A stretch of DNA of 64,000 nucleotides from Ficedula albicollis (GCF_000247815.1 NC_021674.1:29886901-29950900); one strand, 5' to 3'. Counted from the first letter of the stretch, positions 26,271 to 39,066 are shown. The notes: generated by a model not told the origin, from the sequence alone. Numbers and translations: made by a program.

Positions 26271-27689
26271 TTGCCATCAAGCTTCACTACAGAAAAGATC
26301 TGAGGCTTTTGGTGAGTTTGCATTAATTACCAGAGCTTTCATGGGAGAGGCAGCACATTGGCCAATGAATTACATAGCTCAAAAGACATATTAAAAATGA
26401 GTCAAAATATAATCTTATTTATCGAATAAACATCTCCTGGATTACTCATTTTCTTGCCTGTAATAAGCTCCAAATGTACCCTACTTTCATAGGATCTAAG
26501 AAGTGGCATCTTAGGTAACTTAGTTTTAATAACAGCTGAGAAATTGCATTTTTTTCCCCAGTTTAGGTAACAATATCTTTCAAATTGACCCTTTGGTTAC
26601 TAATTTCTTCAATTACAAAGGAACTGATTTTCCTCTGTAATTCACAAATGAGGCTTTTATTCACAGGTAGCAAGGGTTCCTGAGATGAAAGCAAAAGGCA
26701 TCTTGTCTATTGAAGTGCAGCAGAACTCCCACTGCCTGCAGCATTGTCAGAATTTCACACTGAGGATCAGGCATATCCTAATCTGTCCTGATCTTTTATG
26801 CAAAAGACTGGTAAAACAGCATTTCAAGTTTTATCAGATTAGACACACACATACTTAACAAATCAAAGGCCTTTTAAAGATAAAATTTGTGCCTCTATGA
26901 GGCCTGAGTCATAATGTCTGAATGTTTGGAGACTGAGAGGGATACCTTGTGCAGGCTCATGAGCTCACTGGAGCTGATGCCTGAGGAATCGTGCTGGCAG
27001 CAGCAAAGCACAAGAGGCACTTTACCTCAGCAGTCTGATGCAGCAAAAGTTTGGCAGGTCTGATTCCCCACTGACTCTTCAGATTCACCAACTCCCAGTA
27101 AATTAGGTATTTTGTTCTCTCTGTCTTGTTGCTGTCTGTGTACAGTAGGGAGGTTTGCTTATGTGTTCTATAAACGTGTATTAATAACTTAATCTTTGCA
27201 CTTGATAGATGTAGAACCATCAATTTGCTCGGAGCAACTCAACAAGCTCATTTCCAAAGCAATAAAGTTTCTCCTTTTTATCCTTCCTACCAAGGGAGTA
27301 CATTCCTGGTTTCTTTCCTTTGGGAACAAAATGCAGCATGGACAGAAACAAATAACTAAAATACAGTGTGGGGAGAAACAAGTAACTTTTTCCACTTGTT
27401 GAAAATTTGTTTTTGCTTGGTTTGACTGATAACAGCTCTGCATTTGAGAAAGGCCATGTTTCAGCTCCCACTGACAGATACACAAGAGGTGCACCCTCAC
27501 TGCCCTGTAATTGTACAGTGAAGGTATATGTCTGGCCTGTGTATTTCTGAATTGTTTCTCATCCTGCTTCCAAAAGAAAGGGCAGAAAATAAAAATGCCA
27601 GAGCAGAGAGTATCTTTGTCTTCTGCACAATCAAGCATATTCCATGGACATCACAGATACCATTTCACAAATCCATCCAGCTTCACTTT
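26271..27689. other. Intergenic; one old 30-bp repeat
   Basis: At 27328-27387 a 30-bp unit ('aaaat.cag..tgg') occurs twice with about seven mismatches, older than the other tandem pairs. A minus-strand open frame (27189-27638, 149 codons) is not recognisable and is probably chance. Confidence 0.5.
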
Positions 27690-28010
27690 AAAACTAATGA
27701 GGGATTTTGGCCCTAGAGGAAGGCAGTTCCAAATTCTCGTTCCTGTGGGGTCTGGAAATCTGTTTTCCAGCAGAGATCTATTTTTGACCTGTTCTTACCT
27801 ATTTTTAGTAAGCTAACCTTATCCTTTAGCTTAAGTATTCTCTTCCTTTCGAAGTGTTATGGTCCAGTGTATTTACTTACAGTAATTGTATCCCCACTCC
27901 ACTATTTTGTGCTTATTTTGTTAGACTAAACAAGCTGATGTCCTTCATCTTCTTAACCAGCCTATTTGCCTTTCTCTGCTCCACTCCAGTGTGGACAGCA
28001 GAAGTCAGGA
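27690..28010 (-). mobile_element. Degraded CR1/L3-like LINE fragment
   Basis: Several blocks in order resemble the reverse complement of an ancient amniote CR1/L3-type 3' region: a block around 'cagttccaaattctcgttcc', 'ttagactaaacaagctgatg', 'ccttcatcttcttaaccagc' and 'ttgcctttctctgctccact'. Divergence is high, so family and boundaries are approximate. Confidence 0.45.
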
Positions 28011-31000
28011 ATTTTTACGGATTAAAGCTCATAAAATAAAGATTCCTTTTTCACACCAGGAAATTCAACAAGGAATACTCAATTACAGCAATAAACTTTA
28101 GGTGCTACTGTTACCAATACTATTGCTGTTTTATCAATAACAATAAATTGTACTCTATCTGCTTTTCATACTCTCATCAACAGATTAGATCAACTCAGAT
28201 CAACACCATGTAGTTATTTCTTCTCCCCTTTCAAGGGAAATGCATCAAAGTCAAAGCATCATTTTGTGTCTTCAGCTTTCTGATTCTCATTTTTTCCAGC
28301 TAGAATCATAATCCTGGAATCAAAATCACTCGGTTCTTTATGATTCAACAGTGTTTTCATATTTTTAACACGCTTCAGTGTATGAGAGCTGACATCACAT
28401 TTTAGGTCAGACTTAACTCAAATCTGGCTGAAGTTTCCTGAGCTTCTCTAGGGGAACAAAACCAAACCCTGGATATTCTAGAAAACATCCCCATGAGCAG
28501 CAGGATGGAGATTAAAAGCAAGAGCTGTTTTCATCTGAAAAACAATTTGTTTTGTGTCTCAATCACAGAGACAAATCAGCCAAGTTTCTTAGGTAATCCT
28601 GTGCATGCTGCATGACTTCTGTGAGCCTGGAATATGGCATTTACCTTTGGTGTGTAATCTGTTCGGATCTGCTTTCACTTACTGAAAAGTCAGTTTCCAA
28701 CCACTGTGATTGCAAGGGAAACCTGAACACAGACTGATGCATTGGTATTTGCTACCTGAAAAATGGCTCTCTGAGCTACTCTGCTCACCTTAGCAAGTAT
28801 CTGAGTGTTAGTGCCTTGTGGTGAATGAATTATTGGTGAATTTTAGGAAGAAGAACTGACTAACTTGTTTATCATCCTCATCCAGCACTGTCTCCCTCCC
28901 TCACAGCTGCTTAAATAAGCAGCTGTCCTCATTCCAGCTCTATCTCCTTTTGATAATTCTGCAATACTGTCGTATTTTTTCAACCTAGATTTGCAGCACA
29001 GTAAAGTTTTGAAAGTGTGGAGAACTGATAAACCAAATTGCACTTCTGCATAGAAATATTATTTTACCACCTTTCTCAAATGTATGCTTAATTCAGTAAA
29101 CAAATACTCATTTAAATAGAACAGCAGCTAAGTTTTCTCTTTCAATTTTATATATTCCCAAATCTAAACACCTTGCTGTAAAAGTGGATCTAATGTGCTA
29201 AAACAATAGCTGATTTAAGTAATCATCAAGCATGGCTGCACTGCCAGGATCTTTGTGCTGATGGCTTCTGGTAATGGAACATCATTTTCCTGTCATGAAG
29301 TGCTTCATGTGACAAGGACAACAAATCTCTGAGAACTCAGTGTGAGAAACAAAAACTGAATTTCACTGGCAAACAGATGAAAGTACTTCTTTCTTTAACC
29401 TCATTCAGTGTATGTACTGTAAGGAAATCTTAAGGCTATACAGTGATAAAAATATTGATAACACCAGTAGCTTCTTCTCACCAAAATGTTCACCCTGTAA
29501 ACCTCTGCAAACATAAAAAAGTATTTAAAGATGTGCCTGGCTATGGTATTATCCAACATTTTTCTTTATGCCTAAAACTCAAGACAAATGAAAATACTTG
29601 GGAATGCTTTGGAATCAGCATCAGGGAATGATCTGCTTAAGGGAATCCTGTTCTTCCAACAGCTCCCAGCACCTCCAAGTGAAACTTAAAGGCTTCCTTT
29701 ACTTCTATACCTAGCACAAGGATAATCTGAGTGTTGATGTTAACTCACACTAGATCATACTTGTAGTCCCCTGGAGATGGATGGTTATGGCTGTGAGAGG
29801 TCCTTATTCCTACAAAGAATTTCAGGTCTCAGAAAGACTTTCAGAAGTGAGGATTTGGCTTTGAGTCTTGTGATAACTGCTGAGCATCTGCCATGGAGAT
29901 ACTCATCAGGCCCTTTTAAACAGATATATTTCAAAATAACTGCAGGAAGAGAATGCAACAGGCAGAAGGAATATTGGGAGAGGCTCTAAAGGAGCTTGAA
30001 AGGAGACACCAGCTCATACTGAGTCCTTCCTATGACATGTGTGACTCTTGCAAAGACTGTGTTTGCTTCTTGCATGTATCACCAGGCTTGAGTTGCCTAC
30101 TATGTTGTTTTAATTAGCAGACAGAGCAAGGCTCTTTGGAGTGCCAGGTGCACTGACTCCTGGCTCATTGGGTAATTTAGAGCACATTCTAGTACACCTC
30201 TGTGCTTCAGTGGTCCCAGCTGAAAAAAACCAGTAGAGCACTTGAATTTTGACCTGTTGTGAAGTGCTTTGAAATCCACTAGATCAAAAGAGCTTCAAAG
30301 CAAAGAGAAATGTTATCAATGTTATCACTTTACTGTGTTGGCACACTCCCCATATGTATTGCCAATTTCTGATTGCACCTCCCCAGAGTGACAACTATGG
30401 AAAAGGCAGGCAGGTACCACATATCTTACCAGCAGTTTCAGGTAAAGACAGGTGGAAATGGAAGGGGGAGAGCTTTTCCCAAAGCAGGGAAAATCAGCCA
30501 TGGCTTTGCATCTCCAGATGTGATGAGTTTTCACTGGCTCCTGATGTCCATCTAACCTGGACATCACCTGAAGGTTAATTTTAAGCTGAGAGAGCACCAC
30601 AGCCCTCAGTACCATGGCTGAGCTTCCATGCAGTTGTCAGCGTAACTAACAGAGACAGTAAATTATGGCTCCCCAATTTAGACTGAACTTGCTGGTTCTT
30701 GCCATCTGCAGGAACATGTCCCGAGCACCAAGTGATTTAGAGCAGTGCTCTGAATAATCAAAGGAATAATGTGTGCACCCACTGCTGTATTATACTGATG
30801 CATGTGATAAATGAATTGACCTGTCATTTCCTGCAGCATCAGCTAGAGCAAGTATTTCCTTTTGTAGGTTGTATTTATGGAAACCTGACTGTAGCGGGTC
30901 AGAGTGACTTGATACATGCCTGATGCAACCAAAGATCTTTTTAAAGTCAGACAGGCTGGGAAGAAGCTTTCCTGCCATCAGGCTCAGACATTTTTCTGCA

Positions 31001-31734
31001 ACTATGAGAAATCCAGGTGTCTGGTCACTGTCAGTCACACCATACTCATGCTCATGCAGGGATAGTCACAGCTGAATTATTTGCAGCAGTCAAGATGTAT
31101 CTATTCAGAAGTGCCTTTGAAAGGATCATCCCAGGTCAGTGATGGTAAAGCAGTAGCACTGGTACCCAGTTCAACACAGGCAAAATTTGGACTAGCCATA
31201 AGATTTAATAATTTTTAAGAGCAATTTGATTGTGAAAATCAGAATTGACTGCCATTGCTCTAAATATATATATATATATATATCGTTTTTTAGATAGAGA
31301 GTACAGAAGTGTATCTCTGTATAATGAGATTAATACTCTTGTCTGTTTGGGAAAGAAGAGCAAAAATTCATATAAGAAAAAATAATATGCTAAAGGCAAC
31401 TATCATCTACCAGCTGCTGTCTCTGTAAGGCTAAAAGAAATTGATAAACTTTCTGATTGCAGGCAACCTTTAAAAAAAAACACATAGGCACTCAATATCA
31501 GTTGTCCTAATTCATAAGATAATTTACATAAAATCCCCAAAGTCCTCACTGAGCCCAGGCTCAGGCTCCCAGCCACACTCCTCTGCCACTTCTGTGCCCC
31601 ACCAGGACCAGCTGTGCTATCAGGTACCTGCCCTGGACAGTCTCTAGTAAACAGGCAGCAAGATGAAGAATTACCTGAGCAAACTTCGGTGCAATTATCT
31701 TTATTTAAACTGCAGTTCACTGAAGTAATTTCAA
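28011..31734. other. Intergenic, nothing recognised apart from an AT microsatellite
   Basis: About 3.7 kb of AT-rich sequence with no gene or clear transposon. It contains an (AT)n microsatellite at about 31262-31283. Confidence 0.55.
31262..31283. repeat. (AT)n microsatellite
   Basis: About ten uninterrupted AT dinucleotides. Confidence 0.95.
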
Positions 31735-31751
31735 CCCCCCCCCCACCCCCG

Positions 31752-31825
<74 letters not shown>

Positions 31826-31828
31826 CCC
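31735..31828. repeat. C-rich homopolymer tract (94 nt, with 73 uninterrupted C)
   Basis: C runs are interrupted by single A (31745) and G (31751, 31825) bases. The central run 31752-31824 is 73 C. Frames reading proline or glycine through it are meaningless. It could be a true poly(dC:dG) microsatellite or a sequencing/assembly artefact. Confidence 0.95.
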
Positions 31829-33859
31829 TTTTCCTCTTTGTCTCGCAAGCAGGGGCTGGGGAAAATATTCCCCGCCCTCAGACAGAAGTAATTTTTTGAG
31901 TGTGACTTACCCATATTTTGAAACTTTGTATTATGAGTAACCCTGTCCAGCCTCGTCACCGTCCAGCCCAAACGTCCAATTCCAGCAAATTTCTGATATG
32001 CCACCCTACATCCCCTGCACTTCCCTTTAATTGCTCTTCCCTTCTGCCCCTGACCAGACTGCTGGGAGGGTTATGGTAGCAATGGGAGAGAAATGGAGAG
32101 ACCCCGAGGGGTTGGGTTTGTCATATCCCTGGCTCCGAACCCTGCCCTTCCTCCCCTTCCTTCCTCCCTCCTGCTTTTCATCTTGGTGCAAAAGGAAGTG
32201 GCATTTGGCTGCCAAGTCTTTCGTTTTGCCTCCTCTAGGGCAGGATTAACCAGTCTTCCTCTCACTCCAATCCATCCTCAAGCACATGACAGGCAGCTCC
32301 ATCACCCTCCACTCCCACCCTTTTCCCTCTGCTGCCACGTGCTGCTGCCCACAGCAGGCAGTCACCATCAGGGTCACCTGAGGTGTCCTGACGTGGCTGC
32401 ATCTTGCTAACCATAAAAAGCCAAACCCACTGATTCCACACAAGAATGTCTCCATTAGAAACTGAGAAAGCGCACCAGGCAGCGTGTCTGAAAAAAAAAA
32501 ATTAAAATTGAAAGATGTTTCTATTCCTATTTGCTACAGCCAGGATCTGCCAGATGTTTTTGCAAAGTTCACAGCACCACCTATACAGATGCTCCTTCCC
32601 TCTCCCTCTTTAACTGTGCTCAGAAGAAGCCAGACACCAGGCTGCTGCCATGGTCTCAGCACTGCAATGACAAAAGCTTACCAGAATGTATGCAATAAGC
32701 CTTCTTTTTTTTCTGCCACCTCAATATAAAATAGCCCTCTTCTGCTTAGTGAGTATTATCAAGAAATTTTGGACTGAGATCACCGCTGCCTCACTATGAA
32801 ATATACAATCTCCACCCAAATGGAAAGAAAGGGTGATTGCTCCTTGGGGAAGGTGACTCAAGGTTTGGTGGCAATGCAACGTGCCTTTTGATCACTATGT
32901 TAAACAAACAAAGTCTACAGCGGAGAACGCCAGTATTCCTTCTGCAGAAGAGGACTTTAGCAGTGCTGCCAAACACTTGCACAATGTTTTCGACTGACAG
33001 ATGCCCAAATGCTGTGTAGGAACAGGGACCAAAAAAAATAATCATAATCATTAGCAAATATTTGAAATATGTCTGTGTTATTAATCCTGCTTTAATGATT
33101 GTTAGATAGCGGTATGCAAAATCAAGGAATCAATCCTGCTGCAGAGTGACATTCAACAAGACAACCACAAATAAATGTCACATAAACACCCAGTCCACTG
33201 GTGATCAGTTTAGACTTATTGGAAACATTATTCTGTATATATCTCCATTGACTTTTTTTTTGTGTTGAGTAAATGGAATTGGAGGAAAGTTCAATTAATT
33301 CACAGGTTGTTGGACTGAAATCTTATCTGAACCTATCAGCACAAATAGTTGCCTATCTTGATGGGAAGAAAATTATTTTAAACTTGAAGTAATGCAAGTG
33401 ACTATAATGTTATAATGAAGCAGAAATATTCAGTTAAAGGGGAAGGAGCTTCCCTGGTCTGTGTAGAAAACATCCCAAAATTTCAGTGTTTCAAATTTAC
33501 CTGAAATTAGGACAATGTAAAAGTGCATCCCTGGTGACATAGGCCTCCCAAATCTTTTGACAAAGGCACCACAATTCATAATTGATATCCCAAGTTGCAG
33601 TCGTTGAGAAGTATGATAAAAACTGTGTGGAAGGTGGAAGAAATTTGAAGGAATATTTTTATTCCAGATGAAATTCATCAGCTTGTCTGATAATAGATTT
33701 CAAACATAAAAAATGTCATCAAGTGCTATCCATGTCCAGTGGATACAGGATACCAGGCAGGATACAAAGGTGAAGAGACCAGCACTCATCTGAAGGACTG
33801 AAAAGCACTTTCTAAGTCTAGGAATAAGCTCATAGCCCATTTTGGGGACCTTATTTTGG
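31829..33859. other. Intergenic, nothing recognised
   Basis: The first 600 bp after the C tract are relatively GC-rich with overlapping chance frames on both strands. No CpG-rich promoter, gene or repeat was recognised. Confidence 0.5.
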
Positions 33860-33976
33860 AGGTTTTTAAAAGATCCCTTTTCCAGGGGACATCTAGGTTC
33901 AGGTATTTCTATCTGGATCAAACAAGCTGTAGGTGACACCTTGAGGTCCTTATAGATTTAAACTTCTGTGATTCCA
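33860..33976 (+). mobile_element. Degraded CR1 3' end
   Basis: The end of this block reads 'gtgacaccttgaggtcctta' followed by 'tagatttaaacttctgtgat', matching the layout of a CR1 3' end (…ACCTTGAGGTCCCTTCCAACC…TTCTATGATTC) after considerable decay. The 5' limit is uncertain. Confidence 0.5.
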
Positions 33977-34085
33977 AAATATTCTTCTGAGTTTCAGTTT
34001 TGAACATTTACCATTTTTAGACTTTTTTTTTCCTAAAAGAAATCAAATAACTAAAAAAGGCTATTTTATTCTGTCTTGGCTTGAC

Positions 34086-34175
34086 AGAAGCACAGAAAAT
34101 ATTGCTGTGAAGCTTTTCTATAATCAGGAAAGAAGCACAGAAAATATTGCTGTGAAGCTTTTCCGTAATCAGGAA
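34086..34175. repeat. Tandem duplication, 2 x 45 bp
   Basis: Unit 34086-34130 is repeated at 34131-34175 with two adjacent substitutions (tctata/tccgta). Confidence 0.95.
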
Positions 34176-34226
34176 GTTCTCTTAGGTTATTTATGGTTGC
34201 TGTGCCCCAGTTTGAAGGCTGCAGAC

Positions 34227-34410
34227 TATGGGATGGTTTCTCAACAGCAGCAGCCACAGCAGCTGCTCTGGTCCCTGGACTCCACCTGTAGCTCCTGACT
34301 CTTAGTGTACAACTAGTATATGGGATGGTTTCTCAACAGCAGCAGCCACAGCAGCTGCTCTGGTCCCTGGACTCCACCTGTAGCTCCTGTCTCTTAGTGT
34401 ACAACTAATA
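34227..34410. repeat. Tandem duplication, 2 x 92 bp
   Basis: Unit 34227-34318 is repeated at 34319-34410 with two substitutions. It starts only 51 bp after the preceding 45-bp duplication ends. Confidence 0.95.
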
Positions 34411-35767
34411 CATATTAGTTATTTATTTAGTCTAGTCATCACAGCTGGTAGAAGCAACATATATGAAATGTGCTCCAAGTAATAATCTAAAACCAAGTAG
34501 GATTAAAGCCCCACAGAAAATATTGTTGCAGTAAATTCTTTTTCAGTCCCCAAAATTGCAATGTCTTAGTGACTTCAAAACCTGAAGGATTGGGCCGGTG
34601 TGATAAAAGAGTTAAATTTACTGAAGATGAGGTACCTGTTTAGCACTGTGAGAGGGCTGATGAGATCTGGCAGGGAATAGAAGTGGTCATTCTGTCCTTA
34701 ATTGCCTTGTTTTTTAAGTCAGTTCAAATCACACCAAAAAGAATGGGCAGCTCTTCTCAAAATTCTGAGGAGCTGAGGTCTGTTTTCCCAGTCAACAATG
34801 ACTCTCAGGAATGTACATCTCATGCACACATACATCATCATCTCAAAATATATGTGTTTGTGGAGGAGACTCAGTGATCCAGCTGACAGCTGATCTGAAG
34901 ATGTGGGATTACAACGTGTGTTGACCCGATTCAAGAAGCTCACCACTGGGGAAATCTTGGAATAGAAAATGTCAAATGACATGATTAAATCTTTAATTAA
35001 AAATCAGAGATCCAGGAATGTTTTACATCTGCTATTCTCAGCCTCTGGAGCATCCAAATGTCTTCTATAGATGGTAAAGCTCATGTCTGTGCCAAGCTGT
35101 GTGTGCTCTGCCCCTCATGCTCCCAGCCCAGCCTTGTGAACACTGCAAGCACTTGCCATAAAGTTGGTGACAATGAGCAAGGAGCCATGCCAGCAGATGT
35201 GCACCATGGTCTAGGAGAGAGGCTGATTACTCAGGAGAAGTACTTGTTTGGGGTGTTGTTTGGATAAGGGAGTCTGAGTCAAATCCTGTGTAAGGAAGAG
35301 TGCACCATATCCTGCATTCATACTGCTCCTACATCTGGAAACACTACAGCATCAGTACAAAGGCTGGGAGAGGAATATTGAGGTCACTGCAGTCCTGATA
35401 GCTCACAAAGCTGCAAGCACAGATCCGATGTACAAGACCAGGGCCAAACACTTAACACTGGTTCCCATCAGTGAGCAATGCTGGATGCAACAACATCTGA
35501 AGATTTGGTTTTCAGGTCTACATACAGTGGCAGGATCTGAACTGTTTTGTGCTATCTTTTTCCTGTCTTGTACTACGTGCATCAATGGGAAAGATACCAC
35601 AAAGAAGCTGGAAAATAAGCCAAGAGTTATTCTCCACTGAGTCACAGTATTGAAACAACAAGGACATAAGTGAAAATCCAAGCATGCAATAATGTGGTTA
35701 TATAATGAATGCAGCAGTTAAATAACACTCATTAATGGCATTTCTGTAGTTATGATTAGCCACCATA
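34411..35767. other. Intergenic, nothing recognised
   Basis: AT-rich single-copy sequence between two tandem duplications. No recognisable gene or element. Confidence 0.55.
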
Positions 35768-35963
35768 ATATGGTAGTCTTTAGGCTGCTTTACTCCAGGT
35801 TCAGGCAGCTTTAAGCTCCACAAAAGATGCAGCCCAAGGAATGAGGAACAGAATTGTACTGGGAAATATGGTAGTCTTTAGGCTGCTTTACTCCAGGTTC
35901 AGGCAGCTTTAAGCTCCACAAAAGATGCAGCCCAAGGAATGAGGAACAGAATTGTACCTATTC
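35768..35963. repeat. Tandem duplication, 2 x 98 bp
   Basis: Unit 35768-35865 is repeated from 35866. The copies are identical up to the right edge (about 35958). The left flank and the end of unit 1 share 'aat', so the break could be placed up to 3 nt either way. Confidence 0.95.
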
Positions 35964-37217
35964 ACTTGGCTCCCACTCATTCTTGTGTAAATGATGGTAA
36001 CTCTGGAAGGGTTGCTTTAATTTCTAAGAGGCTCATCCGTGTGTTGGTAATGAAAATGCTGCCCATGCTCAGGTCATGCCTCTGTACCCAGAGTCAGTGA
36101 GCAAATGATGAGGTGTGGGCGTGGGCAGCAGCTGATCCAGACCTGGGCTGAGCTAATTCTCTGTGTTCATTACGGCCTCTGCCACACCAGAGCTGGATTT
36201 CAATGGAGGGTAAAGGACTCTGAATTAGGTACCTTAAAGGAGCACTCAAGCAATTCCAAATCAGGCCACATAAAAAAAACCCAGGCCATTTCAATTATGC
36301 ACTTTCATGTTTGGCAAGAACAGGAATGAATAAACTCCTACAGCAGTTTGAAAATGGCAAAGATAATAGTGTAGCACAAATATTTCTCATTGGTTTAGAT
36401 GTCTCCTCCTGACTTTCAGTAAAGATTTTAAATGTATTCATTTTTTCTTTCCCACGCAGGTTTAGGTAAGATACATCTTTTTATGGATCATTGTTTTCAA
36501 TGCACCCTGTACATACTCTGCAACCATTTTTTTTCCCACAGAGACTTTATTGCTCTTATTCCAGATATTGTGCTTTCTTTTTCACTGATTTTGTCCATTA
36601 TATTATATTTTAGCCTATTGTGCAACCATAATATTCTGATTCCCTTCTTAATAGCTGTGGAAAGCAATTCTTCCCATCAACCAAGTGATCATGACTTTCT
36701 GCATACTGCTGAGAAGGGCTAAGCATGATGCCCTTTCAGAAGAGGAGATATGTGTCATTCATTGGCATATAATAGCAGCATATGCATGCAAAGTCTGTGG
36801 TTTCTCCTCAAATCATAAGTAGTTAATATTTAAGCAAACTGTATTAAATCTTCCTTTGTTGCACATAATTACGACATTCCTAAGGAAGGAGGAAAAAAAA
36901 TCCAGACCTTCAAGATGACTGAGGGGTTTTATGACTAAAGCTACCTCTTTGTGTTGACTTTGGCCTCAGCTCTTGTCTGGACCAGACATAAAGAACATTT
37001 CTTTCCTTTGGTGTTTACCTGCTCTTCTCATGCCCATTTCTGTGCAATTTACCAGACTTGAAAAAGAGCAAGGAAAGCCCCCAGTCCAGCGAGTTTCCTG
37101 CCCTGTTCTCATCCTAGACAGCATTTGCAGCTGTTATTTTCTGCAAAGAGCTTTATCTGATTCTGTTACCTCCAAGAACAAGTTCTCTCAGAGTGATGCA
37201 AGTTACTTCTTCACAGA
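35964..37217. other. Intergenic, nothing recognised
   Basis: No gene or element recognised. Confidence 0.55.
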
Positions 37218-37445
37218 CCAGCTTTTGGTGAGAGCAGTGTCCCTCAGGATGAGTTGTCTCAGCATCTAGCAGCCGGTCCACCCTGGAGAACTCAATTGCC
37301 TGAATATTATTTCCTGAGGTTGTGTACATGCCCAGCTTTTGGTGAGAGCAGTGTCCCTCAGGATGAGTTGTCTCAGCATCTAGCAGCCGGTCCACCCTGG
37401 AGAACTCAAGTGCCTGAATATTATTTCCTGAGATTGTGTACATGT
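37218..37445. repeat. Tandem duplication, 2 x 114 bp
   Basis: Unit 37218-37331 is repeated at 37332-37445 with two substitutions (caattg/caagtg and gaggtt/gagatt). The period is a multiple of three, so a minus-strand frame (37153-37443) reads a repeated 38-residue peptide. That does not by itself imply coding. Confidence 0.95.
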
Positions 37446-38261
37446 CAAATTTCTTCAGGGGCTTTCTCCTCTGTCAAAATACTGTCAGCTTCATTTCAGA
37501 AAAAAACCCCCAAACCTACAAAATCCCCATCCTGCTCCTCTTTGCCCTGCTGAAGATCAAGGTGTGAAATGCAGCATATTTTGCAAACTGGACACTAATA
37601 TTGCCTGTTCCACCTACAGCAAGCTTGAAATGGCTGCTGTGTTCAGTCTCTTCTACTTATGGAGCAACTCCAGTTTTAGTGAGACTCAAAACTTTTATCA
37701 TAAAGACTTAGAACAGAGGAAGTTAGCATTAGTTTATACTTCTTAAGTAGTCTGATGCTATAAACCACTCATCATTAGCTCCTATGTCATCCAAGTTCTC
37801 AGCACATGGATCCAACCTTCATGGGGAAATAGAGCAATGAGAGCTTCATGGTTTTAACAGCTGCCTCTTAAGTGAGTCACAGAGTGACAAGAAATAATAT
37901 TTGGTGACAGTCTTGTGGTTGGGACACTGTGTTTTCATCCGCTACGAAGGAAGTTATCACTGAACTTGCTTATTCCTTTAAAAGTTGTTTTTCCGGCCAT
38001 TTGTGAGTTCTTAGTCAAGAAGTGGAATAATCTCTACAGCTATGGCAGCATCACAGTGCCATTGTTTGATAAAAAAGTCATGTCCCTTTTACACCACAAA
38101 ACCTCAAATGGTTTTCTGAGCAATTATGTGCTATGGGTTTGACCTTTATCCTTTCCCAACTAAGTGCTATGCCTCTTCTCCATCAGGAATTTTTGTGTGT
38201 GTAGGTGGTTTGTGGGGAATCTTTTTTTCCCAATGCAGCAGCAGCATTAGGAATGTTGGTC
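37446..38261. other. Intergenic, nothing recognised
   Basis: Short single-copy stretch between duplications without a recognisable gene. Confidence 0.55.
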
Positions 38262-38580
38262 ATATGCCAGGTCAGCTTACAGTTTTAGAAATGGCACCAT
38301 CCAACCATAGACCAGTAAATGATTTTAAAAAGTGCCAAAACTCTGTATTTTGGAAATGTGTGGGTATAGTGAGAGTAAAAGGTGGGAGAAGTAGGGGGAA
38401 TATGCCAGGTCAGCTTACAGTTTTAGAAATGGCACCATCCAACCATAGGCCAGTAAACACAGTTTTAGAAATGGCACCATCCAACCATAGACCAGTAAAT
38501 GATTTTAAAAAGTGCCAAAACTCTGTATTTTGGAAATGTTGTGGTATAGTGAGAGTAAAAGGTGGGAGAAGTAGGGGGAA
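38262..38580. repeat. Nested tandem duplication: 138-bp unit with a 42-bp internal repeat
   Basis: Copy 1 is 38262-38399. Copy 2 starts at 38400 and is lengthened because its internal segment starting at 38417 restarts at 38459 (42-bp offset), so the block 'agttttagaaatggcacca' occurs three times. Copy 2 also differs by a small change (aaatgtgtggg/aaatgttgtgg). It is directly adjacent to the next duplication. Confidence 0.93.
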
Positions 38581-38932
38581 AGCAACTTGTTTAGTTCCTC
38601 AGGACCATTTCCTTTGTGCACCATGGCAGAGGTAACTGTTACTAAAGTATGGTGTGCATTTTATCATACTGAGCTAGAAAAAGAACTTAGCTGAATTTTT
38701 AAAACAAGACCAGACAAAAAAATGGTGTTTGTGCACTGGAAGAGGTTCCACAGGGAAGCAACTTGTTTAGTTCCTCAGGACCATTTCTTTTGTGCACCAT
38801 GGCAGAGGTAACTTTTACTAAAGTATGGTGTGCATTTTATCGTACTGAGCTAGAAAAAGAACTTAGCTGAATTTTTAAAACAAGACCAGACAAAAAAATG
38901 GTGTTTGTGCACTGGAAGAGGTTCCACAGGGA
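38581..38932. repeat. Tandem duplication, 2 x 176 bp
   Basis: Unit 38581-38756 is repeated at 38757-38932 with three substitutions. The unit ends within a CR1-like motif (gaagaggttccacagggaag), and copy 2 runs straight into the rest of a CR1 3' end. Confidence 0.95.
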
Positions 38933-39066
38933 AGAGTTCAGGAAGCATTTGGACAATGCTCTCAGGCACATGGTGTGACTCAGGGGCTGTCCTTTGCAGG
39001 GCCAGGAGCTGGACTTCAATGATCCTTGTGGGTCCCTTCCAACCCAGGGTATTCTATGATACTATA
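38905..39066 (+). mobile_element. CR1 LINE 3' end fragment
   Basis: This fragment contains the blocks 'tggacaatgctctcaggcac', 'atggtgtgactcaggggctg', 'gcagggccaggagctggact' and 'atgatccttgtgggtccctt'. It ends 'ccaacccagggtattctatgat', which is the avian CR1 3' terminus. A short internal deletion relative to the usual consensus seems present near 38934. Its left part is shared with the 176-bp duplication. Confidence 0.9.

Noticed and set aside
31614..32004. Proline-rich and glycine-rich frames of 95-108 codons
   Set aside because: Produced by the 94-nt C tract; no flanking coding signal.
37153..37443. Repeat-protein-like frame with a duplicated 38-residue unit
   Set aside because: The repeat arises from a 114-bp DNA duplication. 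Only 7 of 15 duplications have periods divisible by three, close to chance, so there is no sign of coding selection.
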